Below the pieces are notes generated by a model. It saw only the letters and a list, made by a program, of their open reading frames with translations, did no database searches and was not told where the DNA came from. A stretch of DNA of 64,000 bases from Pythium myriotylum. Its lineage: Eukaryota > Oomycota > Peronosporomycetes > Pythiales > Pythiaceae. The stretch's first letter is position 1. Each line of letters opens with the position of its first letter. A program made the position numbers and the translations under genes. This document shows positions 30,791 to 39,799 of the stretch, one piece after another. The stretch covers positions 1,922,001-1,986,000 of the forward strand of contig JALJCQ010000017.1 of the NCBI GenBank assembly GCA_023091665.1. The letters are read 5' to 3'.

Positions 30791-32950
30791 CTACAAGAGT
30801 TTAATCTTTTGGACGCTCCCCAGGACCAATCGCGAAAGCAGTACACCGACACCAGAGATCACAACACCAATGGCGAGGGAAAGCCAGCCGATGAGCTCAC
30901 CTGGGTCAGGGAAGACATAACTGCCGACGTCATTGTCCCACTGCGGCTCGGCCCAAAGCGGAATCTTCTCATCAATGATGTCGTAGACTTTAATGGTAGA
31001 TGTGCGAGCCAGACCAGGCGAATAGGCGTCGTGGAAGTGAGCTCGCTTGCTGGCACAGACGCCAGGGTACACACACTCAACATCGGTGCCCTCGCAGTCT
31101 TGATTGTTCGCACAGGTCTTGTCCGTTGTAGCCTTGGAGTCAGCAAGAGCCGCGGCGAGAAATGAGCGAGAGAACACTTCATATGCGTTCGGGAAGAGAT
31201 TGACGCGGTTGGCTTCATCCGACCACGAATCGTTGTAACTAGTCACATATGAGTAGGTGTCTTTGTTCGCACCCTTGATCACGAGAGGTTGACGATCGGA
31301 GTCCAAGGGGCCGGAGTACAGCGAGGCTGGTTTCTTGTAAGCTGGCCATGAACTCTCCACAAGATTCAAGTACTTCACCATCGTCTTTACCCATGGAGAT
31401 GAATAGTTCTTCATCATGTCACAAGTCCAGTCGGAAGAGATGCACGTGAGCATTGTTTGCACAAGCTCCTTGTCCACCTTAATCTTTCCGAGCGACGACG
31501 TTGAGGCATTCTTGACTCCAAGTGTGTACACACTCTCGGCAAGCACTTGCGACGCTTGGACGACCGCATCAACATCAAGGTTATCAACGACATCGTGGCG
31601 ACTCCCGTATGCACCTGTACCTTGGAAAGACGAATCATAACCTGCGATCACAGCGCTAACCAGGTCCTTCTGGCCAAACTCATCCGCGTTAACGAATGAC
31701 AGCAGTGGCGACGGTGGGAGGGCACTGACAGAGCCCTTGCCAAACTTGCTTTTCGCTGACGGTACCTTCGAAATGGTGCTCACCAATGTTGACGCCTCGG
31801 TCGAGTCCGCGTTGGGGTTCACGTGGATGCTGAAGTTTCCTGCCTTCCCCAACAAGCCAACCTGATCCACGGCGATCGCGTACGTGAACGTCGAAGGCTT
31901 GATCTTTGTGAACTCAAGACTGGGGTAGATTGGGCTCGAACAGAACTCTGAGCCAAATGGGGAGTTCGACTCCTTCACACGCGTGGAGCAAAGGCTGTCC
32001 GAGTCCTTGGCCGCCTTCTTTAGATCCTGCAAGAAGCGACGTGACCCGACGAAACCGAACTTCTCGGCCTGGAACAGCGCGAACACGATCTGCTTGTTGA
32101 ACTCGGAATCGGGTATCGCCTGCAAAGCCTTTGCAGCTGCGAGCAGCGCGACCACTCCTGAAGCAGCTTCATTGGCACCAGGCACAAGCACCTGTGAAAG
32201 TGCATAAGCGTCCAAAGCAGCCATGACGACGACAGTCTCGTTGGCCGAGCGGTCACCACGCACGCCCCAGGCACTCTGTCCTCCGATCGGGTCGCATCGA
32301 GGCGAACGGTTGCCGTAGATGTTCTTGAAGCGGAGACACTTGAGCGAGTCCATCTCCTCGGGCCCGTAGTAGTACTTCATGAAGGCTCGGTACGTGGCCC
32401 CCGAGTTGCTCTTGACGTTCATCTTGGCGCGTTCGATGAACTTTTCTCCGAGCGCCTGGTTCTGGAGCAGCACGACTGGGTGGTCGATCTCTTGGTCGAT
32501 GAGTGCGAGTCCATCCGGGTTCCACGCGATCTTCTTGCTGGCGAACGGGTTGAGCTTGACGTCGGGCGAGCCGTTTCCCTGGGGCGTCGTGGACGCGAAG
32601 GTCACGTTGTGGCCGCTCACGGGGTACGCGAAGAGGCCCTTGAGGCGGTCCTTGGCCTTGGCGAGCAGGTCGGCGGTGACGAGGTGCTCGGGCAGCACGA
32701 GCGCGCGCCTGGCGGTGTCGCTGGTGTCGGCGAGCCACTGGGCGAGGTCGCTCTCGCTCTCTATCGGGTGGAGCGCGGCCATGTCGGCGTTGGAGACGCT
32801 GCGGCAGCCGACGGCGCCCGCCGAGTGGAAGAGGCGCACGCACTCGCCGCCGCGCGCGACGAGGTGCTCGGGCGCGCCGGCCGTGTTGGCGGCGGCGTCG
32901 GCGCGCGAGAGGCCCGCGGCGACGAGCAGCAGCGCGGAGCAGACGCGCAT
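30791..32950 (-). CDS. NCSTN: nicastrin, gamma-secretase subunit
   Basis: A 719-residue single-exon protein. A signal peptide covers about 1-20. The lumenal ectodomain includes the nicastrin small lobe and an aminopeptidase-like large lobe: C-x-P-I-G-G-Q-S-A-W-G-V-R-G, then V-V-V-M-A-A-L-D-A-Y-A-L and G-A-N-E-A-A-S-G-V-V-A-L-L-A-A-A. F-A-L-F-Q-A-E-K-F-G-F-V-G-S-R-R-F corresponds to the D-Y-I-G-S region. The paired cysteines and N-x-S/T sites fit a glycoprotein. One transmembrane helix lies near 685-707. Nicastrin recruits substrates to presenilin in the intramembrane protease complex. The rest of the complex is not in this window. Confidence 0.9.
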   Translation of the reverse strand: MRVCSALLLVAAGLSRADAAANTAGAPEHLVARGGECVRLFHSAGAVGCRSVSNADMAALHPIESESDLAQWLADTSDTARRALVLPEHLVTADLLAKAKDRLKGLFAYPVSGHNVTFASTTPQGNGSPDVKLNPFASKKIAWNPDGLALIDQEIDHPVVLLQNQALGEKFIERAKMNVKSNSGATYRAFMKYYYGPEEMDSLKCLRFKNIYGNRSPRCDPIGGQSAWGVRGDRSANETVVVMAALDAYALSQVLVPGANEAASGVVALLAAAKALQAIPDSEFNKQIVFALFQAEKFGFVGSRRFLQDLKKAAKDSDSLCSTRVKESNSPFGSEFCSSPIYPSLEFTKIKPSTFTYAIAVDQVGLLGKAGNFSIHVNPNADSTEASTLVSTISKVPSAKSKFGKGSVSALPPSPLLSFVNADEFGQKDLVSAVIAGYDSSFQGTGAYGSRHDVVDNLDVDAVVQASQVLAESVYTLGVKNASTSSLGKIKVDKELVQTMLTCISSDWTCDMMKNYSSPWVKTMVKYLNLVESSWPAYKKPASLYSGPLDSDRQPLVIKGANKDTYSYVTSYNDSWSDEANRVNLFPNAYEVFSRSFLAAALADSKATTDKTCANNQDCEGTDVECVYPGVCASKRAHFHDAYSPGLARTSTIKVYDIIDEKIPLWAEPQWDNDVGSYVFPDPGELIGWLSLAIGVVISGVGVLLSRLVLGSVQKIKLL

Positions 32951-33219
32951 GGGGAGGACGTCGCTTGAGCTGGAATCAGCCCGAGCCGGAGACGGAGGAA
33001 GCCGCCGGTAGTTTACGCTGCCGTCGCATTGTGACCCGACGCGAGCGTAGTGACATTGCCCATGCAGTTGCAGGTCAAACTACCTCGGAAGAGTGACATC
33101 GGGTTACATTACGCATGGATGATCATGCTTCGCGACTGGTCTTTACCGTGGGAAAATTACCAAGCGTGAGATATTAGTGTGGCAGACAGAACAATGTGAG
33201 AGCTCGTGGAGAGCTCACC

Positions 33220-34409
33220 ATGGGCAGAATGGAAGCGGCGGCGACGTCCCGCGGGGCGGACGCGGCGGCGGCGTCGGCGCGCCCCGCGACGCCCGCCAAC
33301 TACAACGTGCGCGAGCTGCTGGAGCTGGAGCGCAAGATCTACGAAGAGAGCATCGAGAAGCAGGTGCGCCAGCACGAGGCGCTGCTCCGCGGCACGCTCA
33401 ACGAGTATTTGGTGCAATGCCTCCCGATCGAGAGAGACCGCGACCGGGAGATCGACGTGGCCAAGACGCGCCTGCAGCTCAACCGCCGCAACGCGTCCGA
33501 TCTGCTCGGCTTCGAGCTGAAGCAGGCGGAGGACGTGTACCAGGTGGGGATGCCGTCGCTGTCGCTGTCGCTGACTAGCTCGTGCTCGTGTTGACAAGAC
33601 ACCACCACGTTTGTTTTGTTCTGCAGTCTCATCGACAAGACTTGAAGCGCCGCTTGATTGATGCTGCGAAGCGAAAGCGCGCGCGCGTGCTGAGTCGCCT
33701 GGAGCAAATCGAGAAGGGCCTTCCGATCAAAATCGACGAATCCGACCCGATAACGAAGCAGTTGCATGATGTCGGCGATGCATCGCCGACGGAGACATCC
33801 ATTATGAGTCCCGGCGGAACTCTGGATACAGAAGCACTTGAAAAAGAGCTCCTTGCGTCACTGAAGGCCAACCAAGCGGCTTTCGACCTCCGACATCTGG
33901 AGCACAGTCTGCCCACGGCAAGCGCAATAGTTAGTGATGTCGTCGACGAACTGGAAAGACAGAAGGCATACCAGAAAGAGGTGAATGACCCCGATACCGG
34001 TATGGAGACTACTCGTTTCTGAACCTTCGCGGTGAATCGATACTGATGATGCACCCTAGTCTGTGGTGTTGTGGTCGATCCGAAAGTAGGCAAAGTCTGG
34101 ATCGACCTCATGGACGTGTTCACCGTACACGACAATGTGGTGCTGTGGTCTTCATTAAGCGACGAAGAATTCTACGGTCGAATCACGCGCGTTCAGATTG
34201 ATCGGCTCGACTTGACTCTTCTGTGTGGCTCTCGCGTTCACGTGTCGGTGGACCAATTGCGAAAACAGTTGTGTACACTGCGCCACCAACCAAAGTCACC
34301 ACAGGACATCCATGGCGTCGATGAGCGTGCACCGCGGACTCCAAAACGTACGTTTGCACTGCATCACTGCGATTTAGACTTGAGAGAGTTGCTAAAGGAT
34401 TATGCGTGA
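33220..34409 (+). CDS. Sds3/BRMS1-like subunit of a SIN3-HDAC corepressor
   Basis: Exons 33220-33543, 33627-33999 and 34060-34409 give 348 residues. A short Ala-rich start is followed by a long helical region at about 30-135 (L-L-E-L-E-R-K-I-Y-E-E-S-I-E-K-Q...L-R-G-T-L-N-E-Y...I-D-V-A-K-T-R-L-Q-L). This matches the Sds3-like domain that dimerises and scaffolds SIN3-histone deacetylase complexes. The C-terminus has a beta-rich segment (V-W-I-D-L-M-D-V-F-T-V-H-D-N-V-V-L-W). Intron 2 starts within GATACCG|GTATGG; an unspliced transcript would stop soon after. ATG 33220 is chosen for its CACCATGG context. Confidence 0.7.
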
Positions 34410-34484
34410 GTCAGGGAAACGCAATCGACGAAAGCACACTATCGGGTTGCGACAAAAAATCTAGCGTATTTGTACTTCCAGCTC

Positions 34485-35434
34485 TTACTTTGTTTTCTTG
34501 GTTTCGACTTGCTCTGGCATCTTGACAAGTGGCTTGAAGGTGTTGATAAACGTGTACCGAGAGAAAGCAACGAACAGTCGTCGGTACCAAATAAACTGGC
34601 TGTGGTGGAGAGCCATCGCGCGGTAGTTCCACCACGGTCGAAAGAGGAACACAAAAACCGACTCAGGGTCGCCTCCGAAGACGGATGGCAAGACTAGCGC
34701 GTCCAAGACCCCAATGTACTTCCGAAGAATATTGACACTCTCAAGTGCCCAGCCACGCACCGGTTTTTTCACTGATGCATTTGACGCCTCGTCGGTGCCC
34801 TCAACAAGGCATCGTTTGTGTTGCTCTTGGAGTGCGAGTTTGACGCCGAAGTGGACATCGATGTGGTTGGCGTGGCCTGAGACACCATAATCATCAAATG
34901 TGAACACCTACAGATAGACCATCAGCATCTCAATATCCAATTGCAGGTGTTCTTGCGATATAATTGACCCACCGCATCAATGTTGTGCTTGTCAATATAA
35001 CTTAGCACAAGCTGAGCGATATGGTCACGGCTCCACTGCTCCTGCATTCCGTCCTGCAGCTTGGGGTCTTCCAGCACGTGGATGTTGGCATCGTCGATGC
35101 CAATGAACCGTCCACACACCTCCATTTCCTTCTCGCGTATCGCACCGAGTCCGTCAAAGTTCCCCCGCGACAGACAAAGCAGATGGAGTTTCCACTCGGG
35201 GTTGCCGCTTGCTGGACGAGACGAGATGGAGTGCACAAGCGGGAGGAAGAACATGCTCTCGTCATCCGGATGCGCCGTCACGAGCAGCGCTTGCTTGGGT
35301 GTGGATGCGGCACTGCTGTCGGGCTCTGCCGCGTCCCTAGCGCGTGCAGTCGATAGCGTGGCCACGAGAGCCGCGAAGAGCAGCACGTTGACGCCCACGA
35401 GCGCATACTTGAGCGTCTCCACCATGCCGTCCAT
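34485..35434 (-). CDS. PIGL: N-acetylglucosaminyl-phosphatidylinositol de-N-acetylase
   Basis: Two exons on the minus strand (35434-34973, 34907-34485) give 294 residues. An N-terminal membrane anchor covers about 9-30. The zinc-binding motif T-A-H-P-D-D-E is at about 53-59. Next are L-C-L-S-R-G-N-F-D-G-L-G-x-I-R-E-K-E and, after the intron, F-T-F-D-D-Y-G-V-S-G-H-A-N-H-I-D with the further zinc-ligand His. These are diagnostic of PIG-L, which catalyses the second step of GPI-anchor synthesis on the cytosolic face of the ER. The 65-nt intron is GT-AG in phase 0. Confidence 0.93.
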
Positions 35435-35604
35435 GGTCGCTCAGGATTCCCTCCACAAGACGATACACCCAGTCAAGAGCTCATGTATATGTCTGTAATT
35501 TGTGATACTTTTGGTCCAAAATCCGAATTACAGCCCCACAATCTTTTCACACATGGCTACATTTCATGGGTCGTCATGTCGTCAGTCGGACGCGTGCCAT
35601 TCGC

Positions 35605-36919
35605 CTACTTGTTCAGATCGAGCAGCTTCGTGTACGGCTTGATAGGGTTGCGGATGCTGCGGCACGTCGGGTTGGTGCAGCCTGGGCAGTTGAGAGGGTA
35701 CTGGGGCGAGTGCAGCGTCTCGGTGTCGAGGTGGTCCTTGACGATGTCGGCCATGGCCTGGAAGAGCAGCGGCTCGTCGTTGAGCGACGGGCAGCGCTTG
35801 AAGTGCTGTCATTCAATCGCAGGATGAGTGAGCAAACGCTACGCATTGTGAAAACCAACCGCAAAAAACCCACCGTGATGCCGGCTTCGTGGGCTTCTTC
35901 AGCGTACTCGATGTCGATCTCGAAAAGAGTCTCAATGTGGTCGGACGTGAAGGCGATCGGAACCGCGAGCACGTGCTTGTGGCCCTGCTTGCCGAATCCC
36001 TCGATTGTGTCGCTCGTGCTAGGACCCATCCAGGGCAAGTAGCCCACTAGAGACAACCCGTTAGCATTGAGAGAGGGAAAGTTGCAATACCAGCTCCAAA
36101 CGCACCCTTCGATTGCCAGCTCAGAATGTGGCTGTTCTTCAACCCAAGCTCGCGCATGACGTGCTCGGTCGTGGAAGCGATCTCCTTGACGTACGGGTCG
36201 CCCTTGTACACCGTCTTCATTGGCACAGAGTGTGCGGAGAACATGATGATGACCTTGTCACGGTCCTCGGGGGCGAACTGCTCGAGGCCCTGGCGCACGC
36301 GGTTGGCAACCGCCTTGATGTAGCCTGGGTGCGTGTTCCAACGGTCAATGAGTGACCACTTGAAGTCGTTGGTCATGTTAAGTCGGTCCAGCTCGCGCCA
36401 GAGGTGGTTCATGCTCGACCCCGCCGTCGTGCACGACCACTGCGGGTACTGGGAAAACGCGATCGCTCGCTCGACGCCATCGGCCTTCATCTGGTTGAGC
36501 GAGGCCTCAGTGAGCGGGTTGGCGTAGCGGAAGAAGACGTAGTGCTTGTGTGGCGCGCTCTATGGGAGAGGGACATTGCTCAGTCAAGTGAAAACAACGC
36601 GAGCCTCGCAGCGTTTGTGTATACGCACCTCCGGGCGGATCTTGTCGAGCAGCTTGCACATTTCCTCGCCCTGGATGTTGCTCCACTTGAGGATGGGGGA
36701 GCCGCCGCCGATGGCCGCGTACTGGTCCGTGATCTTGGGCGTGCGGCGCTTGGCCACGTAGGGGCCGACGACGTTCTGCACGGGGCCCATCGGGATGATC
36801 TCGGGGTCCGTGAAGAGGTTGGTGAGGAAGCTCTGGACCTCGCCGAGCGTCGAGGGGCCGCCCATGTTCATCATGGCGACGGCCGTGGGCGCGCGCTTGG
36901 CGGATCGGATCGCGGACAT
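35605..36919 (-). CDS. FECH: ferrochelatase with [2Fe-2S] ligand cysteines
   Basis: Four exons on the minus strand (36919-36629, 36559-36091, 36046-35874, 35805-35605) give 377 residues. Landmarks are M-N-M-G-G-P, R-R-T-P-K-I, F-R-Y-A-N-P-L-T-E, F-S-Q-Y-P-Q-W-S-C-T-T-A-G-S-S, F-S-A-H-S-V-P with the catalytic His, and F-T-S-D-H-I-E-T-L-F-E-I-D-I-E-Y. The C-terminus has C-P-G-C-T-N-P-T-C, spaced like the human cluster ligands, and the upstream Cys is present. It inserts Fe2+ into protoporphyrin IX to make heme. Only about a dozen residues precede the core; no upstream ATG exists in frame, so an unseen 5' exon for mitochondrial targeting is possible. Confidence 0.93.
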
Positions 36920-37255
36920 GGAGCTTGTCGGGAGGTGGCGGAGAGAGCGGGAGTGTGGGGGAAGAGACCACCGGACAGCACAGCCAGACCCGCGTGATCT
37001 TTCCAAGCTGATCTTTCGTGCTCTTCACCCAGCTGACTCGCGGGAAGACGTCCAGATCACCTTGTTTTCGAAAAGCCACACGGATTCACGACTTGATTTG
37101 GTATCGCACGCCTATCCCCGAAACCCATAAAGAAAAGCGTTTTTTCTTGCCGGTGTGTACTAGACTAGCCTGTGGCCTGTATTAGGACAGCGCCATTTTG
37201 GCGCGTTCCTGGTGGAGGGATCCATCGACCGACGCTGCAGTATCTCCGCTCGACG

Positions 37256-38768
37256 ATGCCGCGCGAGATCATCACGCTGCAGGTGGGCCAATGCGGCAAC
37301 CAAGTGGGCATGGAGTTCTGGAAGCAGCTCTGCGCGGAGCACGGCATCTCGCCCGAAGGCATCGTCCACGACTACGCGACGCAGGGCCACGACCGCAAGG
37401 ACGTCTTCTTCTACCAGGCCGACGACGAGCACTACATCCCGCGCGCGCTGCTCATGGACCTCGAGCCGCGCGTCATCAACACGATCCAGAACTCGACCTT
37501 CCGTAACCTCTACAACCCAGAGAACTTCTTCGTCTCGAAAGAAGGCGGCGGCGCCGGCAACAACTGGGCCTCGGGCTACCACCAGGGCGAGAAGCACAAC
37601 GACCTGCTCATGGAGATGATCGACCGCGAAGCCGACGGCTCCGACAGCCTCGAAGGCTTTGTGCTCTGCCACTCGATCGCCGGCGGTACTGGCTCGGGTA
37701 TGGGCTCGTATCTGCTCGAGAATCTGAACGACCACTTTCCCAAAAAGCTCATCCAGACCTACTCGGTCTTCCCGAACAACGTACGTCCTCTCCTCACACT
37801 CGTGGGAACGGAAGAGCTCGTGGCCTAACTTGTGCTTTTCAGTCAGATTTCCAAAGCGACGTCGTCGTTCAGCCATACAACTCCGTGCTCACGCTCAAGC
37901 GTCTCACGCTGAATGCAGACTGCGTGGTCGTGCTGGACAACACGGCGCTCAACCGCATTGCTGTCGATCGCCTGCGGATCGAGAATCCCTCGGTGTCGCA
38001 GCTCAACTCGCTCGTGTCGACTGTCATGGCTGCGTCCACGACGACGCTGCGGTACCCTGGCTACATGAACAACGATCTGATCGGGTTGATCGCGTCGCTG
38101 ATCCCCACGCCTCGATGCCACTTCCTCATGACTGGCTACACGCCTCTGACCATCGATGCCCAGGTGTCGGCTGTGCGTAAGACGACTGTGCTGGACGTCA
38201 TGCGCCGTCTGCTTCAGCCTAAGAACATCATGGTCTCGACTTCCACGAAGAAAGGGTGCTACATCTCGATTCTCAACATCATTCAAGGCGATGTGGACCC
38301 GACGCAAGTTCACAAGTCACTGCAGAGAATCCGAGAGCGCAAGCTGGCGACATTCATCCCGTGGGGCCCGGCGTCCATTCAGGTTGCTCTCTCACGAAAG
38401 TCTCCATACATCGAGACGCCGCACAAAGTCAACGGACTGATGCTCGCCAATCACACGAGCATCGGCAGTGTATGTACTTGTACTTCTATCGGTGGTGTCC
38501 TGGAAAAGTAGTGGCTAATCTGTGTACAATGTTGTAGCTCTTCCAACGTACGCTCGTGCAGTACGATCGCCTCAAGCGCCAGAATGCGTTCATTGAGAAC
38601 TACCGCAAGGAGCCGATGTTTGCCGACAACCTGGACGAGTTCGATCATTCTCGCGAAGTTGTGCAGAGTGTCGTGGATGAGTACAAGGCCAGCGAAAGCA
38701 TCAACTATGGGCAGTGGGGTTTGGACGGTGCAGGCGCTGATGGCGACGTCCGTATGGGTGGTCCTTAG
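37256..38768 (+). CDS. TUBG1: gamma-tubulin
   Basis: Exons 37256-37780, 37843-38469 and 38538-38768 give 460 residues. The start [18 protein letters not shown] and the GTP loop A-G-G-T-G-S-G-M-G are canonical. [15 protein letters not shown] and the divergent C-terminus (Y-G-Q-W-G...D-G-D-V-R-M-G-G-P) separate gamma from alpha and beta tubulin. It nucleates microtubules at spindle poles or basal bodies as part of the gamma-tubulin complexes. All introns are GT-AG. It is divergent from ferrochelatase with a 336-bp shared upstream region. Confidence 0.97.
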
Positions 38769-38847
38769 GAGTTCTCGTGAGTGGTTCATACGTACGGGTA
38801 CATTTGAAGAATGCGACGTCTATTTAACGCCTCTCCATTGTCGCTAT

Positions 38848-39593
38848 CTACGTCAATAAGCGTTCTCGCTTGATCACAGCTTCATCGAACTTGACTAGAA
38901 ACACGGTTTTGCCACGTTGGCCATTGCCGATCTCGACTGTGTGGGCCGTGACTTGTGCGGGGAAGCCTCCGCTCGTGAGCATACCACGGATCATTCCAGC
39001 GATGTAAGCCGCGCAGTCGAGCTGACCGAGATCTGGCGGAACGGAAATGAATTTGTTGGTCAGAGGCTCGAGCTCGTGAATCATGTACTCGTCCTCGTTC
39101 TCGGTGCTGCGCTCGAGCGAGTCGGCCGCTTTGCCGAAGAGAGCCTTCCAACAAGTCGAGACAATGAACTGCAGCATGCTGATGAGTCGAGTCTCGCGCC
39201 GCCCAGCCTTCTCGCGGTGATACATCAGTTCCAAGAACCGCACGCCAACGCCGAAGCCAGCCTCGTCCAGTCTACAGCCGCGCCACGGCGTTCAGTCTCA
39301 TTCCACATGACCAGTCCCCATCAGTGATCACCCAACAGACCTGGTCTCAAGGTCGCTGATGTTCTGCACGCGGCCCTGGAAGTACTGGACCATCTCGGAG
39401 AAGAGGAAGGCGAAGGCGCTCAAGCTGACCTGCTCACGAGAGCCACAGCGATCAGCGCACCCCGAGAGAGTCGCGAGCGCATAGAAAGACGCCGACGGAC
39501 CTCGCTCTTCCCGCGACTCAGCGGGCGGTCGAGAATGTGCAGCTTGGTCGCGCCGGCGCTGCCGGCCGTGCGGCGCATGTCCATCATGCTCAT
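38848..39593 (-). CDS. TRAPPC5: TRAPP complex subunit TRAPPC5 (Trs31)
   Basis: Exons on the minus strand (39593-39501, 39429-39341, 39271-38848) give 201 residues. After a short start the family signature L-D-R-P-L-S-R-G-K-S-E-V-S-L-S-A-F-A-F-L-F-S-E-M-V-Q-Y appears, restored across intron 1. L-M-Y-H-R-E-K-A-G-R-R-E-T-R, W-K-A-L-F-G-K, E-P-L-T-N-K-F-I-S-V-P and G-F-P-A-Q-V-T-A-H follow. TRAPPC5 is a Bet3-family core subunit of the complex that activates Rab1/Ypt1 for ER-Golgi traffic. The ATG at 39593 is the first in frame. It ends about 80 bp from the convergent gamma-tubulin gene. Confidence 0.93.
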
Positions 39594-39695
39594 CGTCGGC
39601 GGCCGTGATCTTCCGAATTGGGAAGTGGTCACAAAAGCGAGACGTCAGTCGACGAAAACATGATTCCAGAAAAACCGAGATCGGCTAAAACGGTT

Positions 39696-39705
39696 ATACC
39701 GGTAT
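39696..39705. promoter_or_regulatory. palindrome ATACCGGTAT in the TRAPPC5/kelch divergent promoter
   Basis: A perfect 10-bp palindrome almost midway between the two start codons (about 100 bp from each). The same sequence occurs at 56088-56097. See the finding on the shared ACCGGT element. Confidence 0.5.
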
Positions 39706-39799
39706 TGCTTCCCAAAATGGCTACATGCGCAATGTAGCCATCTAGTGCCAAGAATGCCGGCCATTCTTGTAGCTCGCCAGCGGCTCCAAAGAGAGAGCC

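Noticed and set aside
36920..37006. Ferrochelatase start 29 codons upstream as a targeting peptide
   Set aside because: The codon there is TTG, not ATG. An upstream exon remains possible but cannot be shown.
39594..39632. Upstream extension of TRAPPC5
   Set aside because: The frame is open but has no ATG, only GTG. The ATG at 39593 fits the family.
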